Below, in pieces: positions 1 to 8,691 of a stretch of 17,377 nt of DNA. Each line of letters begins with the position of its first letter. Within the stretch, counting starts at the first letter, position 1. A model generated the notes under the pieces. The model made no database searches, was not told the DNA's origin, and saw only the letters and a list, made by a program, of their open reading frames with translations. A program made the translations under genes and the position numbers. Source of the DNA: Hennigella sp045641165 (GTDB taxonomy: Bacteria > Bacillota_I > Bacilli_A > Mycoplasmatales > Mycoplasmoidaceae); the NCBI GenBank assembly GCA_045641165.1, contig JAZUGL010000013.1:1-17377 (forward strand). The letters run 5' to 3'.

Positions 1-1459
1 CTTTATTTTCTTCATATGAAAGTTGAGATTTTCTTGAAGAAGGGTATTCCTTCTTAAATGCTCTTAGCTTAGTTTTTAAAAATAATAATCTTGCATCTTT
101 GTTTGCTACTAAATTTTCTAATGTTGCAATTGAAAGGTTTAATTCATCTAATTCATTTTTAAGAGCTTGAACATCAGTATTACTCAAACGATATAATCGA
201 AGATTAACAATTGCTTCTGCTTGAGCTTGACTAAAACCAAACTTATTAATTAAGTTTGTTGTTGCTTCAGTTTTATCTTTTGCTTTTCTAATTGATGATA
301 CTACATCATCAATAATTAAAATAGCTTTAATTAGTCCTTGAACTATTTCTCTTCTTGTTTTTGATTTGTCTAAATCAAATTGACTTGTTTTTAAAATGAT
401 TTGTTCTGCATGATCAATAAAAGCTTGTAAGAAAGTAAAGATATCTAACAATACAGGTTTACGATCTTTGATTGCAATCATATTGAAATTAAATGAAGTT
501 TGAAGTTTTGTATTTTTATACAAATAATTCTTAATGAAATCAAAATTAGCATGTGTTTTAGTTTCTAAAACAATATAAACACCATTGGCATCAGATTCGT
601 CTCTTACTTCAGTAATTTGCAATGCTTCTGTTTTTTCTTTAGCTAAATCAATTTGTTTAATAATGTCAGACTTGTTAGTTTCAAAAGGAATAGAAGTAAT
701 AACAATTTGTTTATTACTTAGTTTCTTCATTTCACCACCAATGAAGATTTTACCTTTTCCTGTTTTATATGCATCTTTAACACCTTCTAGATTAGAAATA
801 ACTCCAGCTGTTGGAAAATCAGGTGCGGGCATAATGGATAATATTTTATCCATCCTACAGTTAGGAGAATCAATCTTAGCAATAATTGCATCAATTGCTT
901 CGCAAGGGTTAAATGGTGGTATGTTTGTTGCATAACCTGCAGCAATACCATTTGCTCCATTAATCAAAAGATTAGGGAATAAAGTAGGTAATACTGTTGG
1001 TTCTTGTTCTGATCCATCAAAGTTAGGAATAAAAGGAACTGTGTTCTTTTTGATTCCTTCTGTCATCATTTGGCCTAATGCAGATAATCTACATTCTGTA
1101 TATCTCATGGCCGCAGGACCATCGCCATCGATAGAACCTTTGTTACCGTGCATGTCTAAAAGACATATATTGTTCTTTCATTCTTGGCTTAATCTAACCA
1201 TAGCTTCATAAATGGAGCTATCACCATGTGGGTGGTACTTACCAATTACTTCACCAACAGTTCTTGCTGACTTCTTATGTGGAAGAGTAGGCAATAAGTT
1301 CAAATCATTCATTGCATAAATGATTCTTCTTTGAACTGGTTTCAAACCATCTCTAACATCAGGCAATGCACGATCTTGAATAATATATTTGGCATATTTG
1401 CCAAAGCTATCAGACATGATGTTTTCTATAGGAATTTTTTTACTACTATTGTCTGCCAT
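1..1459 (-). CDS. parC: DNA topoisomerase IV subunit A (ParC), C-terminus cut off by window edge
   Basis: Topoisomerase IV subunit A cuts and rejoins DNA to unlink daughter chromosomes, working as a ParC2-ParE2 tetramer. About 486 residues are present and the frame stays open to base 1, so the C-terminal part is missing. Visible hallmarks are the N-terminal stretch with LPDVRDGLKPVQRRI (residues 32-46), the quinolone-pocket helix HPHGDSSIYEAM (76-87), and the active-site motif AAMRYTE, whose catalytic Tyr is residue 120 (codon 1100-1102). In-frame TGA codons, such as codon 94 right after LSQE, are read as Trp. The ATG follows the parE stop with one base between (TAG-T-ATG), and an AGAGGA ribosome binding site lies in the last parE codons, so the two are co-transcribed and probably translationally coupled. 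GyrA is the alternative, but the immediately upstream parE supports ParC. Confidence 0.95.
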
Positions 1460-1460
1460 A

Positions 1461-3362
1461 CTATTCCTCTAAATCAAATGAAATGTTTTCATCGATTCAT
1501 GTCTTCCTTAAGGAAGCGTTGTCTCCCATTAAAGTTGAAATTCTTCTTTCTGCCAAAGCAGCATCTTCAATCGTAACTTTGATCATCTTACGATTTTCTT
1601 GAGACATAGTTGTCTCTTTTAATTGGTCAGCGTTCATTTCACCAAGACCTTTGTATCTTTGTATTTCACAAGTCTTGAACTTATTTTTAAGTTCTTCTAG
1701 TTCTTGTTCATTTCAAGCATAAGCAAATTCTTTAGAAGATTTTTTAGTTACTTTGTATAAAGGCGCTAAAGCTATATATACATGACCATTTTCAATAAGC
1801 TTTCTCATGAAACGATAAAAGAAAGTTAATAAAAGAATTCTAATGTGGGCCCCATCCACGTCAGCATCTGTCATAATTACCACTTTGTGGTATTTAAGTG
1901 CTGATTCATCATAATCATCGTTAATCCCAGCACCTAAAGCAAGAATGATTGTTGAAATTTCTTCGTTATTTAATAAATCGGATAGTTTGGCTTTTTCTAC
2001 GTTTAGAATCTTACCACGTAGTGGTAGGATAGCTTGGTGTTTCTTATCTCTAGCTAATTTAGCTGAACCACCGGCTGAATCACCTTCGACTAAAAAGATT
2101 TCATTAAGTTCTGGTTGTTTAGATTGAGCAGGAGTTAATTTTCCTGAAAGGAATGTTGCTTTGTTTTCTTTGTTTTTTAGCTTCTTAATATCTTCTCTGG
2201 CTTTTCTTGCAGCTACTCTTGCATCACGAGCAAGCAAAGCTTTAGAGATTATTTTGGTTGCATAAGCTTTGTTTTCTTCTAATCAAAAACCAAATTGCTC
2301 ACCAAATACTTGCTTAACAGAAGCATAAGCTTCTTGTGTAAATAATTTATTTTTAGTTTGACCTTCATAAGCTACAAGCTTTTCAGGAACTAAAACTGTA
2401 ACAACTGCAGTTAAACCTTCTCTTACATCTGAACCTTCAAAGTTTTTATCTTTTTCTTTTAGAAGATGGTTTTTTCTTGCATATTCATTAATTGTTTCAG
2501 TTAATGCCGCTTTGAAAGCTGTTTCGTGACTTCCACCTTCTTTTGTTTTAACAGAGTTAGCAAATGAAATGATGGTTTCAGATGAATCATTTACAAATTG
2601 CAAAGCAATCTCAACTGCTATGCTACCAGATTCACCTTTGAAGCTTGCTGTTTTGTGAATAGGTGATTTAGTGTCATTGATGAAATCAACATATTCAGCA
2701 ATACCTTTGTTGGCAATGAATTCATCTTCAGTGCCATTAATCTCATCCTTAAAGACTACTTTAAGACCTTTAAATAGATAAGTTGCTTCTCTTACTCTTT
2801 CTTTGATAGTTGAAGGAATGAATTCAACAGTCTTAAAAATTTTAGGATCAGGCATAAAGTGTACTTTAGTACCTGTAAGATTTGTTTTACCAATTTCTTT
2901 AAGTGGTTGTTTGATCTTACCACCATTTTCATATTTAGCTTCTCATATCGTTCTCGAACGATATACATTAACAATGCATCACTTACTTAATGCATTAACC
3001 ACTGATGCACCAACACCGTGCAAACCACCAGCAGAGTGGTATGCACTATCATCAAACTTACCACCAGCATGTAGTGTTGTAAACACTGTATCTACTGTTG
3101 ATAGTTTTGTGGTTTCATTAGTTCCTGTAGGAATACCACGACCATTATCTTGGACAGATATTGATCCGTCTTTGTGCAAAACAATAGTTATTAAATCAGC
3201 ATTACCTGCTAATACTTCGTCAACAGAGTTATCAAAAATTTCTCATACTAGATGATGTAAACCAAAAGTATCGGTAGAACCGATATACATTCCAGGTCTT
3301 TTTCTTACTGGTTCAAGTCCTTCAAGGACCTTGATGTTCTCATCAGTATATTTGTTGATCAT
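1461..3362 (-). CDS. parE: DNA topoisomerase IV subunit B (ParE)
   Basis: This is the ATPase subunit of topoisomerase IV. It is 633 residues, a normal length for the family. The GHKL ATPase domain shows EIFDNSVDE with the Mg-binding Asn at 45, DNGRGIPTG at 72-80 and the ATP-lid motif GGLHGVG at 112-118. The TOPRIM domain carries EGDSAGGSA (Glu426) and the metal-binding Asp cluster DADVDGAHI (Asp499, 501, 503), followed near the C-terminus by QRYKGLGEM. Several Trp residues are TGA, for example codons 1713-1715 and the Trp40 codon. The ATG at 3362 begins MINKYTDENIKVLEGLEPVRKRPGMYIG, the expected ParE/GyrB N-terminus. No Shine-Dalgarno sequence precedes it; a TATAAT lies only 12 nt upstream. 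It is the first gene of the parE-parC unit. GyrB would look similar, but pairing with the adjacent parC favours ParE. Confidence 0.95.
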
Positions 3363-3372
3363 TAGTTATATG

Positions 3373-3399
3373 AAATTATAATTTATTAAATTATAATTT
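3373..3399. promoter_or_regulatory. Divergent promoter region parE / pncB with two palindromic -10 boxes
   Basis: Two identical 12-bp perfect palindromes, AAATTATAATTT, lie at 3373-3384 and 3388-3399, with start points 15 bp apart. Each contains TATAAT on both strands. On the plus strand TATAAT at 3392-3397 is 17 nt before the pncB ATG. On the minus strand TATAAT at 3380-3375 is 12 nt before the parE ATG, with a second at 3395-3390. The whole intergenic gap is 52 bp, so both promoters must sit here. No good -35 box is evident. The assignment of -10 boxes is inference from position and consensus. Confidence 0.6.
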
Positions 3400-3414
3400 G
3401 TATATTATTTAACA

Positions 3415-4455
3415 ATGAAAAAAATAGACAATATAAACAAGATAATTTCGGGCAATTATTCTGCTTTATATTTAACTAAAACTAAGAATATTCTTAAAAA
3501 GAATAATGTTAAAAATAAAACCATTATGAGGTTTTGTCATTTTAATAAAACCCCTATATATGTTTGTGGTATCAAACATGTTGTTCAAGTTTTAAAAAAC
3601 TTGAAGCATAAACCATTTAGAGTTTATGGTGTAAAAGATGGTCAACTAGTTAAAGCTGGCCAACCTATATTAATAATTGAAGGTGACTATTCAGCTTTTG
3701 CTGAATATGAATCATTTATTGATGGTATTTTAGCTAGAGAATCATCAGTATGTACTAATTGTAAAAAGATTTTATCTTTAATAAAATCTAACCAATTAAT
3801 ATACATGGGTGATCGTGGAGATTTATATCTTGCTCATGCATATGATGGCTATGCTGCATATAAAGCAGGCATAAAAATATTTACTACGCGTGCTCATATT
3901 GAATTAATAGATAAACAAAGCGAAGTAAAAGTTGTGGGAACTATTCCTCACGCTTTAATTCAACAATTTAATGGAAATTTATCAAAAGCTCTATGAGCTT
4001 ATCATAGAACTTATCCTAAAGAAAAGCTTTCAGCTTTAGTAGATTACCACAATGATGTTGTTAATGAAATTAAAAACATTGATAAGGGTTTAAGACCATT
4101 AATTAAATCTATTAGAATTGATACGTCAAAGAATTTATTAGATAAATCTTTGTCTAATAAAAAAGATAATGGTGTTTCAACTCATTTAATTTCAAAGGCT
4201 AGAAAAGCCTTAGATGCTAATGGTATGAAGCATGTTAAAATAGTTGTTTCTTCTGGTTTCAACTATGAAACTATCAAACAATTTAAAACAAAGAAAACTC
4301 CAGTAGATTTCTATGGTATTGGTGGATCACTACTTAAAGTTAATGTAAACATTACTGGGGATCTAGTATATTTAAATAACAAACCACAAGCAAAAGCAGG
4401 AAGAAAACTAGGTATTCCTGTTAAAAACATAAAAAAATTAAATATTTATATTTAA
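3415..4455 (+). CDS. pncB: Nicotinate phosphoribosyltransferase
   Basis: The enzyme joins nicotinate to PRPP to make nicotinate mononucleotide, the entry step for NAD salvage in organisms that cannot make the pyridine ring. The protein has 346 residues with one in-frame TGA (Trp194). The family pattern is visible: an N-terminal half with the PRTase-like VYGVKDGQLVKAGQPILIIEG (70-90), ESFIDGILARESSVCTN (99-115), MGDRGDLYLAHAYDGYAAYKAG (131-152), then VGTIPHALIQQ (174-184). The His in that motif is probably the equivalent of the phosphorylated His of the family. IRIDT and VDFYGIGGSLL in the C-terminal half match the usual VRLDSGD and DxFGVGTxL motifs, though the first is degenerate. It is shorter than enterobacterial PncB (about 400) but typical for mycoplasmas. 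It has no Shine-Dalgarno sequence and is first in its transcript. The membrane-protein gene follows after 60 bp. Confidence 0.85.
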
Positions 4456-4490
4456 GAAAATATTATTTATTTTTTGTGTAAATATGCATA

Positions 4491-4496
4491 TATAAA
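4491..4496 (+). promoter_or_regulatory. Possible -10 box before the membrane-protein gene
   Basis: TATAAA lies 19 nt upstream of the ATG at 4516 in the 60-bp gap after pncB. No convincing -35 element is seen and the surrounding sequence is nearly pure AT, so chance matches are likely. There is also no clear hairpin terminator between pncB and this gene, so co-transcription with pncB is the alternative. Confidence 0.3.
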
Positions 4497-4515
4497 TTAA
4501 ATATATAGGCACACT

Positions 4516-5478
4516 ATGGAAGATTGTAAAACAACAATAATCTCTTATAACAAAACAGGTACTCCTAAAGAAGAACCTGAATTTGAAAACAGCAGAACTG
4601 CTGCTATTCAAAGAATTTTATATAACCAAACCGACGAAGCAATCATTAAACCAGAGGTTAGTTTGCCAACTGCTAGAATCCAACTTAACAAAGAGGCTCG
4701 TAAGCTAAATCGAAAGAGTATTGAAGAAGTTAATCCTCATGTAATGGTTATGCCTAAGTTCTATAAAAAAGAACTTCATAGACATTATTTGCTTGTTTGA
4801 TTATGAGTTGTATTAACTGCCTTATGTTTAGCTTTTGAAGGTTGAGCACTTTTTGCTATCATTCAAAACCCAACAGTTAGCAATTGAGCAGGATTAACAT
4901 TGATTCCAATGTTTGCTTTATGTATTGCCTTCTTGGTACTATATGCAAATAAATATGTAAATTATCGAAATGAAGCTAGAGCTGTTAATTTCGAGGGTAA
5001 ACCTGTAACAGTTTGTGTAAGAAAACTTTATATTAGATTAAAATCTGCTCACATTAATGTGAATTGATTCTGCAGTTTATTCTACATTATCGGTCTATAT
5101 ACTATAGCCATTTGCTTTATGACCGCTGGTATTTTAACTGGCAAATGAGGAGACATATCTGCAGCTAATCTAGAAAGATTTGGCGGACCAGCAATCCTAA
5201 TAACTGTTATCTGTGCTATTATTACTATCTTTGCAAGCTTCTTTATGCATATCTTTTTGTTAGTAACAAACCACTCAAGATCTGGCAAGATTGATAGTTA
5301 CTATGGTGTTCAAATTGTTTCTGATGATGAACTAAGAGAAATCAAGAAGATGAAAAACAAACGTGACTTGATTATCTTCTTTGCTTGCGTAATGGTCTTT
5401 GTCTTACTTGGCTTGCTAATCTATAGAATAGTAAAATCAAGAAAAGTCCAAAACAACGTGACTATCACTAATAGATAA
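4516..5478 (+). CDS. Membrane protein with about five transmembrane helices, function unknown
   Basis: I do not recognise this 320-residue protein with certainty. The first 90 residues are hydrophilic and charged, ending in the basic stretch KFYKKELHRH. Hydrophobic helices follow at about 91-116, 123-144, 184-206, 225-250 and 284-303. Between helices 2 and 3 is a conserved-looking hydrophilic loop (about 145-181), and between helices 4 and 5 a charged segment (SDDELREIKKMKNKRD). The C-terminus is short and basic. There is no signal peptide or lipobox. All Trp residues are TGA (for example 95, 97, 110, 124, 184, 211), which breaks the frame if the standard code is used. Size and layout recall the mycoplasma membrane proteins named after MSC_0882, but that is a memory-based suggestion and unverified. 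The gene lies downstream of pncB in the same direction; nothing else links them. A strong hairpin terminator follows five bases after the stop. Confidence 0.8.
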
Positions 5479-5483
5479 AAAAC

Positions 5484-5504
5484 AGGAGCTAGGCTCCTTT
5501 TTTT
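5484..5504. terminator. Bidirectional Rho-independent terminator
   Basis: A six-base-pair stem, AGGAGC (5484-5489) with GCTCCT (5493-5498), closes a three-base TAG loop. It is followed by a run of seven T on the plus strand (5498-5504) and flanked on the other side by six A (5477-5482), so the minus-strand transcript also ends in hairpin plus U-run. It separates the converging membrane-protein gene and the lysS-rpe unit. The last two codons and the stop of rpe lie inside it. Confidence 0.9.
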
Positions 5505-6142
5505 AATAAATTAATGTATTGTTTCATATGGTTAATGTTTTTAAAAAACCACGAACCAGAAATAAAGTTATCTACATCATTAAGGTGTTTTGTGATGATT
5601 GTATCATCAACCCCGCCATCAAGTTGAATTCTAATATTAGGGTTTGCACTTTTCATCATTTTAGCCACATTTAAGTTATGCCAGCAAGCTTCAGAGTATC
5701 TTTGCCCTGCAGCGCCTGGATTGACTGCCATAATCAAAATAAAGTCGCAATTAGGCGCAAGGCTGATGTAATCATGTAGATCAGTTTCCATTTTTATAGC
5801 TACACCAGCTTTAAATCCTAACTTATGGATTTTATCTAGTAATCTTTTAGCTTCGCGAACATCTTGTGTTTCTACATGAAATGTAATGGAATTAAGTTTA
5901 TATCCTTGATATAAGTCTATATATCTTTCGGGGTCAGAAACCATTAAATGAACATTGGGTAGAATATTTGTTTTCTCTAGAATATCAAGATATTCAGTAG
6001 ATAAAGCGGTGTGGCCAATAAAACCTTGGTCCATTACATCGTAATGAACATATTTAAGTTTTAAATCCCTAATTTGTTCAATTTGATATAAGGCATTATT
6101 CTTATCTAAAGATAATAATGATGGTTCAAGAATTTTTTCCAT
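5489..6142 (-). CDS. rpe: Ribulose-phosphate 3-epimerase
   Basis: The enzyme interconverts ribulose 5-phosphate and xylulose 5-phosphate in the non-oxidative pentose phosphate pathway, a metal-dependent TIM-barrel reaction in the cytosol. The protein is 217 residues, a normal length. Expected catalytic positions are visible: PSLLS (7-11), HYDVMD with metal ligands His33 and Asp35, NVHLMV with His65, and QLDGGV with Asp175. The phosphate-binding stretch reads AVNPGAAGQRY (139-149) where most members have TVNPGFGGQ, a mild divergence. Both Trp codons are TGG, so the frame is unbroken, unlike most neighbours. It starts one base after the stop of the upstream 334-residue gene (TAA-T-ATG) and has only a weak ribosome binding site, so reinitiation is likely. 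Its final Gly-Ala codons and TAG stop form part of the downstream terminator hairpin. Confidence 0.93.
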   Translation of the reverse strand: MEKILEPSLLSLDKNNALYQIEQIRDLKLKYVHYDVMDQGFIGHTALSTEYLDILEKTNILPNVHLMVSDPERYIDLYQGYKLNSITFHVETQDVREAKRLLDKIHKLGFKAGVAIKMETDLHDYISLAPNCDFILIMAVNPGAAGQRYSEACWHNLNVAKMMKSANPNIRIQLDGGVDDTIITKHLNDVDNFISGSWFFKNINHMKQYINLLKKGA

Positions 6143-6143
6143 A

Positions 6144-7148
6144 TTACAAAATCTCTATCTTTTCAGTTTCAACAAATTCCATAAACTCATCTGTTCAAAC
6201 AGAAGAAACGACCTCAGCTAAATGGATTTTATCTAAAAGATAATAAAGTAGGTTTGTGAAGTTTATAGTGATAGACATATTTGTTAATCTTGTCTTATCA
6301 AATAATTTAGAATCATAAATTTCGTTTTCTAATTCTATAGGATTAGAAGATTTTAATTGTTCAAATGATTTCTTTCCTGTTGGTCTTTTACAAATATTAA
6401 TTAAATTAATAGTTGAGTCATTTGCATAATCATAAACATATAAACCACAGCTGCAATCAAGGTCGTGTGCAGTAGGAACATATTGTTCAATAGATTTATT
6501 TGATTTCAATTTTTTAAAATTGTTTGTGACAATAGCCAGTCTATTATTAGAACAAATATGGTTAACGCTTTGTTCTAATGATAATGTTGGATAAGATCTT
6601 TCAATTTTTCTTGCATCTAAGATCTTTCAAGATCTTGGTGCTTTCTTTTTAGGATTTATATTGTGAATTTTTTGCAAACTTGGTTTTTCACAAAAAGAAA
6701 GAATTTTTTTATACAAATCTTGAATGAAACTACTAAAGTAGTTAATATTCAAATTGTCTTCAGGCATAGCTAGTTCTAAATCAATTATTCATTGAACCAT
6801 TGAACTAGTGTTTGTTAATTTAGCATCCCTTCTTATTAGTGGCGCAAATGTACAAATGTTTCTTCTTCTAAATTTGTTAGCTGCTAAAGTAAAGTAATTG
6901 TCTTGACAATTATTAAAAGCAGAAATAAGGTTGTTAGCCTTATTATCAAAACTGACAAATCTATCATCGTTTTCATATGCTAAATATGTATTCTTGCATG
7001 GCACAACCAATGCAGGATCTAGATAAATAGTTTTATATTGTGCTTCAAAAAATGAAAAAATGTTTTCCTTTAACCCATTAGCATAAACAAGAGTATCTTT
7101 TAAAGATACTGCTGGTTTGTAATTAAAAGGAAAATTAAATCTTTTCAT
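6144..7148 (-). CDS. Conserved-position hypothetical protein, 334 residues, function unknown
   Basis: I do not recognise this protein. The frame is continuous from the ATG at 7148 to the TAA at 6144-6146 when TGA is read as Trp (residue 120, a second in PRSWKIL near residue 170, and a third near the C-terminus). It is soluble-looking, with no signal peptide or membrane helix, and somewhat rich in Asn and Lys. It contains scattered Cys residues, including a Cys-Ser-Cys at about 232-234 within AHDLDCSCGLYVYDY. The middle (121-185) holds IDLELAMPEDN and a lysine-rich PKKK. No nucleotide-binding or catalytic motif that I know stands out. It sits between lysS (three-base gap) and rpe (one-base gap), so it is almost certainly translated as part of that operon. 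That position suggests a housekeeping or regulatory role but does not define one. Confidence 0.8.
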
Positions 7149-7151
7149 TTG

Positions 7152-8630
7152 CTATTTGGCTTCTTTCATATGAGGAAACAATAAGACATCTCTTATTGAT
7201 TCTCTGCCAGTAAATAGCATTACTAGACGGTCAACACCTATACCAACACCACCAGCTGGTGGTAAACCATATTCTAGGGCGTCGATATATTCCATATCAA
7301 CTTCATTGGCTTCAGCATTTCCTAATTTCTTTTCTTTTAATTGACTTTCAAATCTAGCTAATTGATCCATAGGATCATTTAGTTCAGAGAAGGCATTAGC
7401 ATATTCTTTACCACAAATGAATAATTCAAATCTTCTTGTTAGACGATTATCCTTTGGATCTTTTTTAGCAAGCGGTGAAACATCTACTGGATGACCAACA
7501 ACAAAAGTTGGTTGTTGTAATTTGTCTTCACAATACTTTTCAAAGAAAGCATTGATAATGTGTCCTCTTGTTTTTTGATGAGGCAATAATTCAAGTCCAT
7601 CTTTCTTAGCTAATTCAAGTGCTTGTTTATCGTCTTTAACAGAGTTAAAATCAATCTTTGTTGCTTGCTTAATAGCATCAATCATATTAACTCTTACAAA
7701 TGGTTTAGTAAAATCAATCTTTGTGTTTTTGTATGTAAAAGAAGTTTTATTTAATTTCTTTGCAATAAACCTTACTAGGTTTTCTGTTAAAGTCATCATG
7801 TCTTCAAGATTAGCATAAGCTTGATAAGCTTCAATGCTAGTAAATTCAGGGTTGTGCATTGGGTCCATACCTTCATTTCTAAAGATACGTCCCATTTCAT
7901 ATACCTTTTCAAAACCACCAACTAATAATTTCTTAAGAGGCAACTCCGTTGCAATTCTTAAATAATAGTCTCTATCAAGTGTGTTGTGATGTGTAACAAA
8001 TGGTCTAGCAGCAGCCCCACCTAAAATTGGTGTTAAAATAGGAGTTTCAACTTCTAAGAAGTTGTTAGAAGACATAAATTCTCTAATGTATTGCAAAATG
8101 TGAAGTCTTTCAACAAATGTTTGTCTAGATTCTTTGTTAACCATTAGGTCAAGATATCTTTTCCTTGCTCTAATTTCTTCGTCAGCAAGACCATGAAATT
8201 TTTCAGGAAGTGGAGTTAATGCTTTTGATAAAATTACAAAATCAGTAACTTTAATAGTTACTTGTCCTGTCATTGTTTTCATTGGTGTTCCAGTAATACC
8301 AATGATGTCACCCAAATCTAAAAGTTGTTTAAACATTTGGAATTTATCTGGATCGAATGTTTTTTTGTTTATGTAAAATTGCACATCGCCAGCAAAATCA
8401 TTAATGACACCAAATGTTTGTCTAATAGCCATTACTCTACCAGCAATTTTAATAACATCGTTATTAGTTTGCAATTGTTCATGGCTAAATTTCTCATATT
8501 GTTTTATAAACGAAGCAGAAGTGTGTGTTCTTTCAAAATGTTCAATTAAATATGGGTTTTTACCCATATCAATTAATTTTTGCAACTTAGTTCTTCTAAC
8601 TTGTTCTTGATCGTTAAATTTACGTTCCAT
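7152..8630 (-). CDS. lysS: Lysyl-tRNA synthetase, class II
   Basis: This enzyme charges tRNA-Lys using ATP and lysine. It has 492 residues, the usual bacterial size. An N-terminal OB-fold anticodon-binding domain (about 60-135, IAGRVMAIRQTFGVINDF) precedes the class II catalytic core. The core has motif 1 FLEVETPIL (191-199), motif 2 YEMGRIFRNEGMD (244-256, Arg251) with HNPEFTSIEAYQAY directly after, and motif 3 GVGIGVDRL (460-468, Arg468). It contains no Trp, so there are no in-frame TGA codons. The ATG at 8630 begins MERKFNDQEQVRRTKL, normal for bacterial LysRS. No Shine-Dalgarno sequence precedes it; TATAAT lies 17 nt upstream. It heads a three-gene unit with the 334-residue protein and rpe. 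AsnRS and AspRS are ruled out by the overall pattern and the LysRS-specific motif 2 environment. Confidence 0.97.
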   Translation of the reverse strand: MERKFNDQEQVRRTKLQKLIDMGKNPYLIEHFERTHTSASFIKQYEKFSHEQLQTNNDVIKIAGRVMAIRQTFGVINDFAGDVQFYINKKTFDPDKFQMFKQLLDLGDIIGITGTPMKTMTGQVTIKVTDFVILSKALTPLPEKFHGLADEEIRARKRYLDLMVNKESRQTFVERLHILQYIREFMSSNNFLEVETPILTPILGGAAARPFVTHHNTLDRDYYLRIATELPLKKLLVGGFEKVYEMGRIFRNEGMDPMHNPEFTSIEAYQAYANLEDMMTLTENLVRFIAKKLNKTSFTYKNTKIDFTKPFVRVNMIDAIKQATKIDFNSVKDDKQALELAKKDGLELLPHQKTRGHIINAFFEKYCEDKLQQPTFVVGHPVDVSPLAKKDPKDNRLTRRFELFICGKEYANAFSELNDPMDQLARFESQLKEKKLGNAEANEVDMEYIDALEYGLPPAGGVGIGVDRLVMLFTGRESIRDVLLFPHMKEAK

Positions 8631-8647
8631 ACTACTTAATTATTTTA

Positions 8648-8653
8648 ATTATA
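8648..8653 (-). promoter_or_regulatory. -10 box of the lysS promoter
   Basis: TATAAT on the minus strand, 17 nt upstream of the lysS ATG, sits just downstream of the palindromic terminator at 8659-8686. A start about seven bases beyond it would leave a leader near 10 nt, too short for a ribosome binding site, and none is present. The -35 region would fall inside the terminator palindrome, and no good -35 match is seen. Confidence 0.55.
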
Positions 8654-8658
8654 TTAAT

Positions 8659-8686
8659 AAAAAAGAGTCATTAATGACTCTTTTTT
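8659..8686. terminator. 28-bp perfect-palindrome terminator after hpf
   Basis: A perfect inverted repeat without a spacer has core GAGTCATTAATGACTC (8665-8680) extended by six A on the left and six T on the right; the T run continues to 8687. It can form a hairpin with a U-run on either strand. On the minus strand it follows the hpf stop by five bases, so it most likely ends the DJ-1/hpf transcript before lysS begins. Confidence 0.85.
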
Positions 8687-8691
8687 TAGGT

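Noticed and set aside
4436..4480. A weak AT hairpin with a T-rich stretch after pncB, considered as a terminator.
   Set aside because: The possible stem contains only A-T pairs with a large loop; it is too weak to call.
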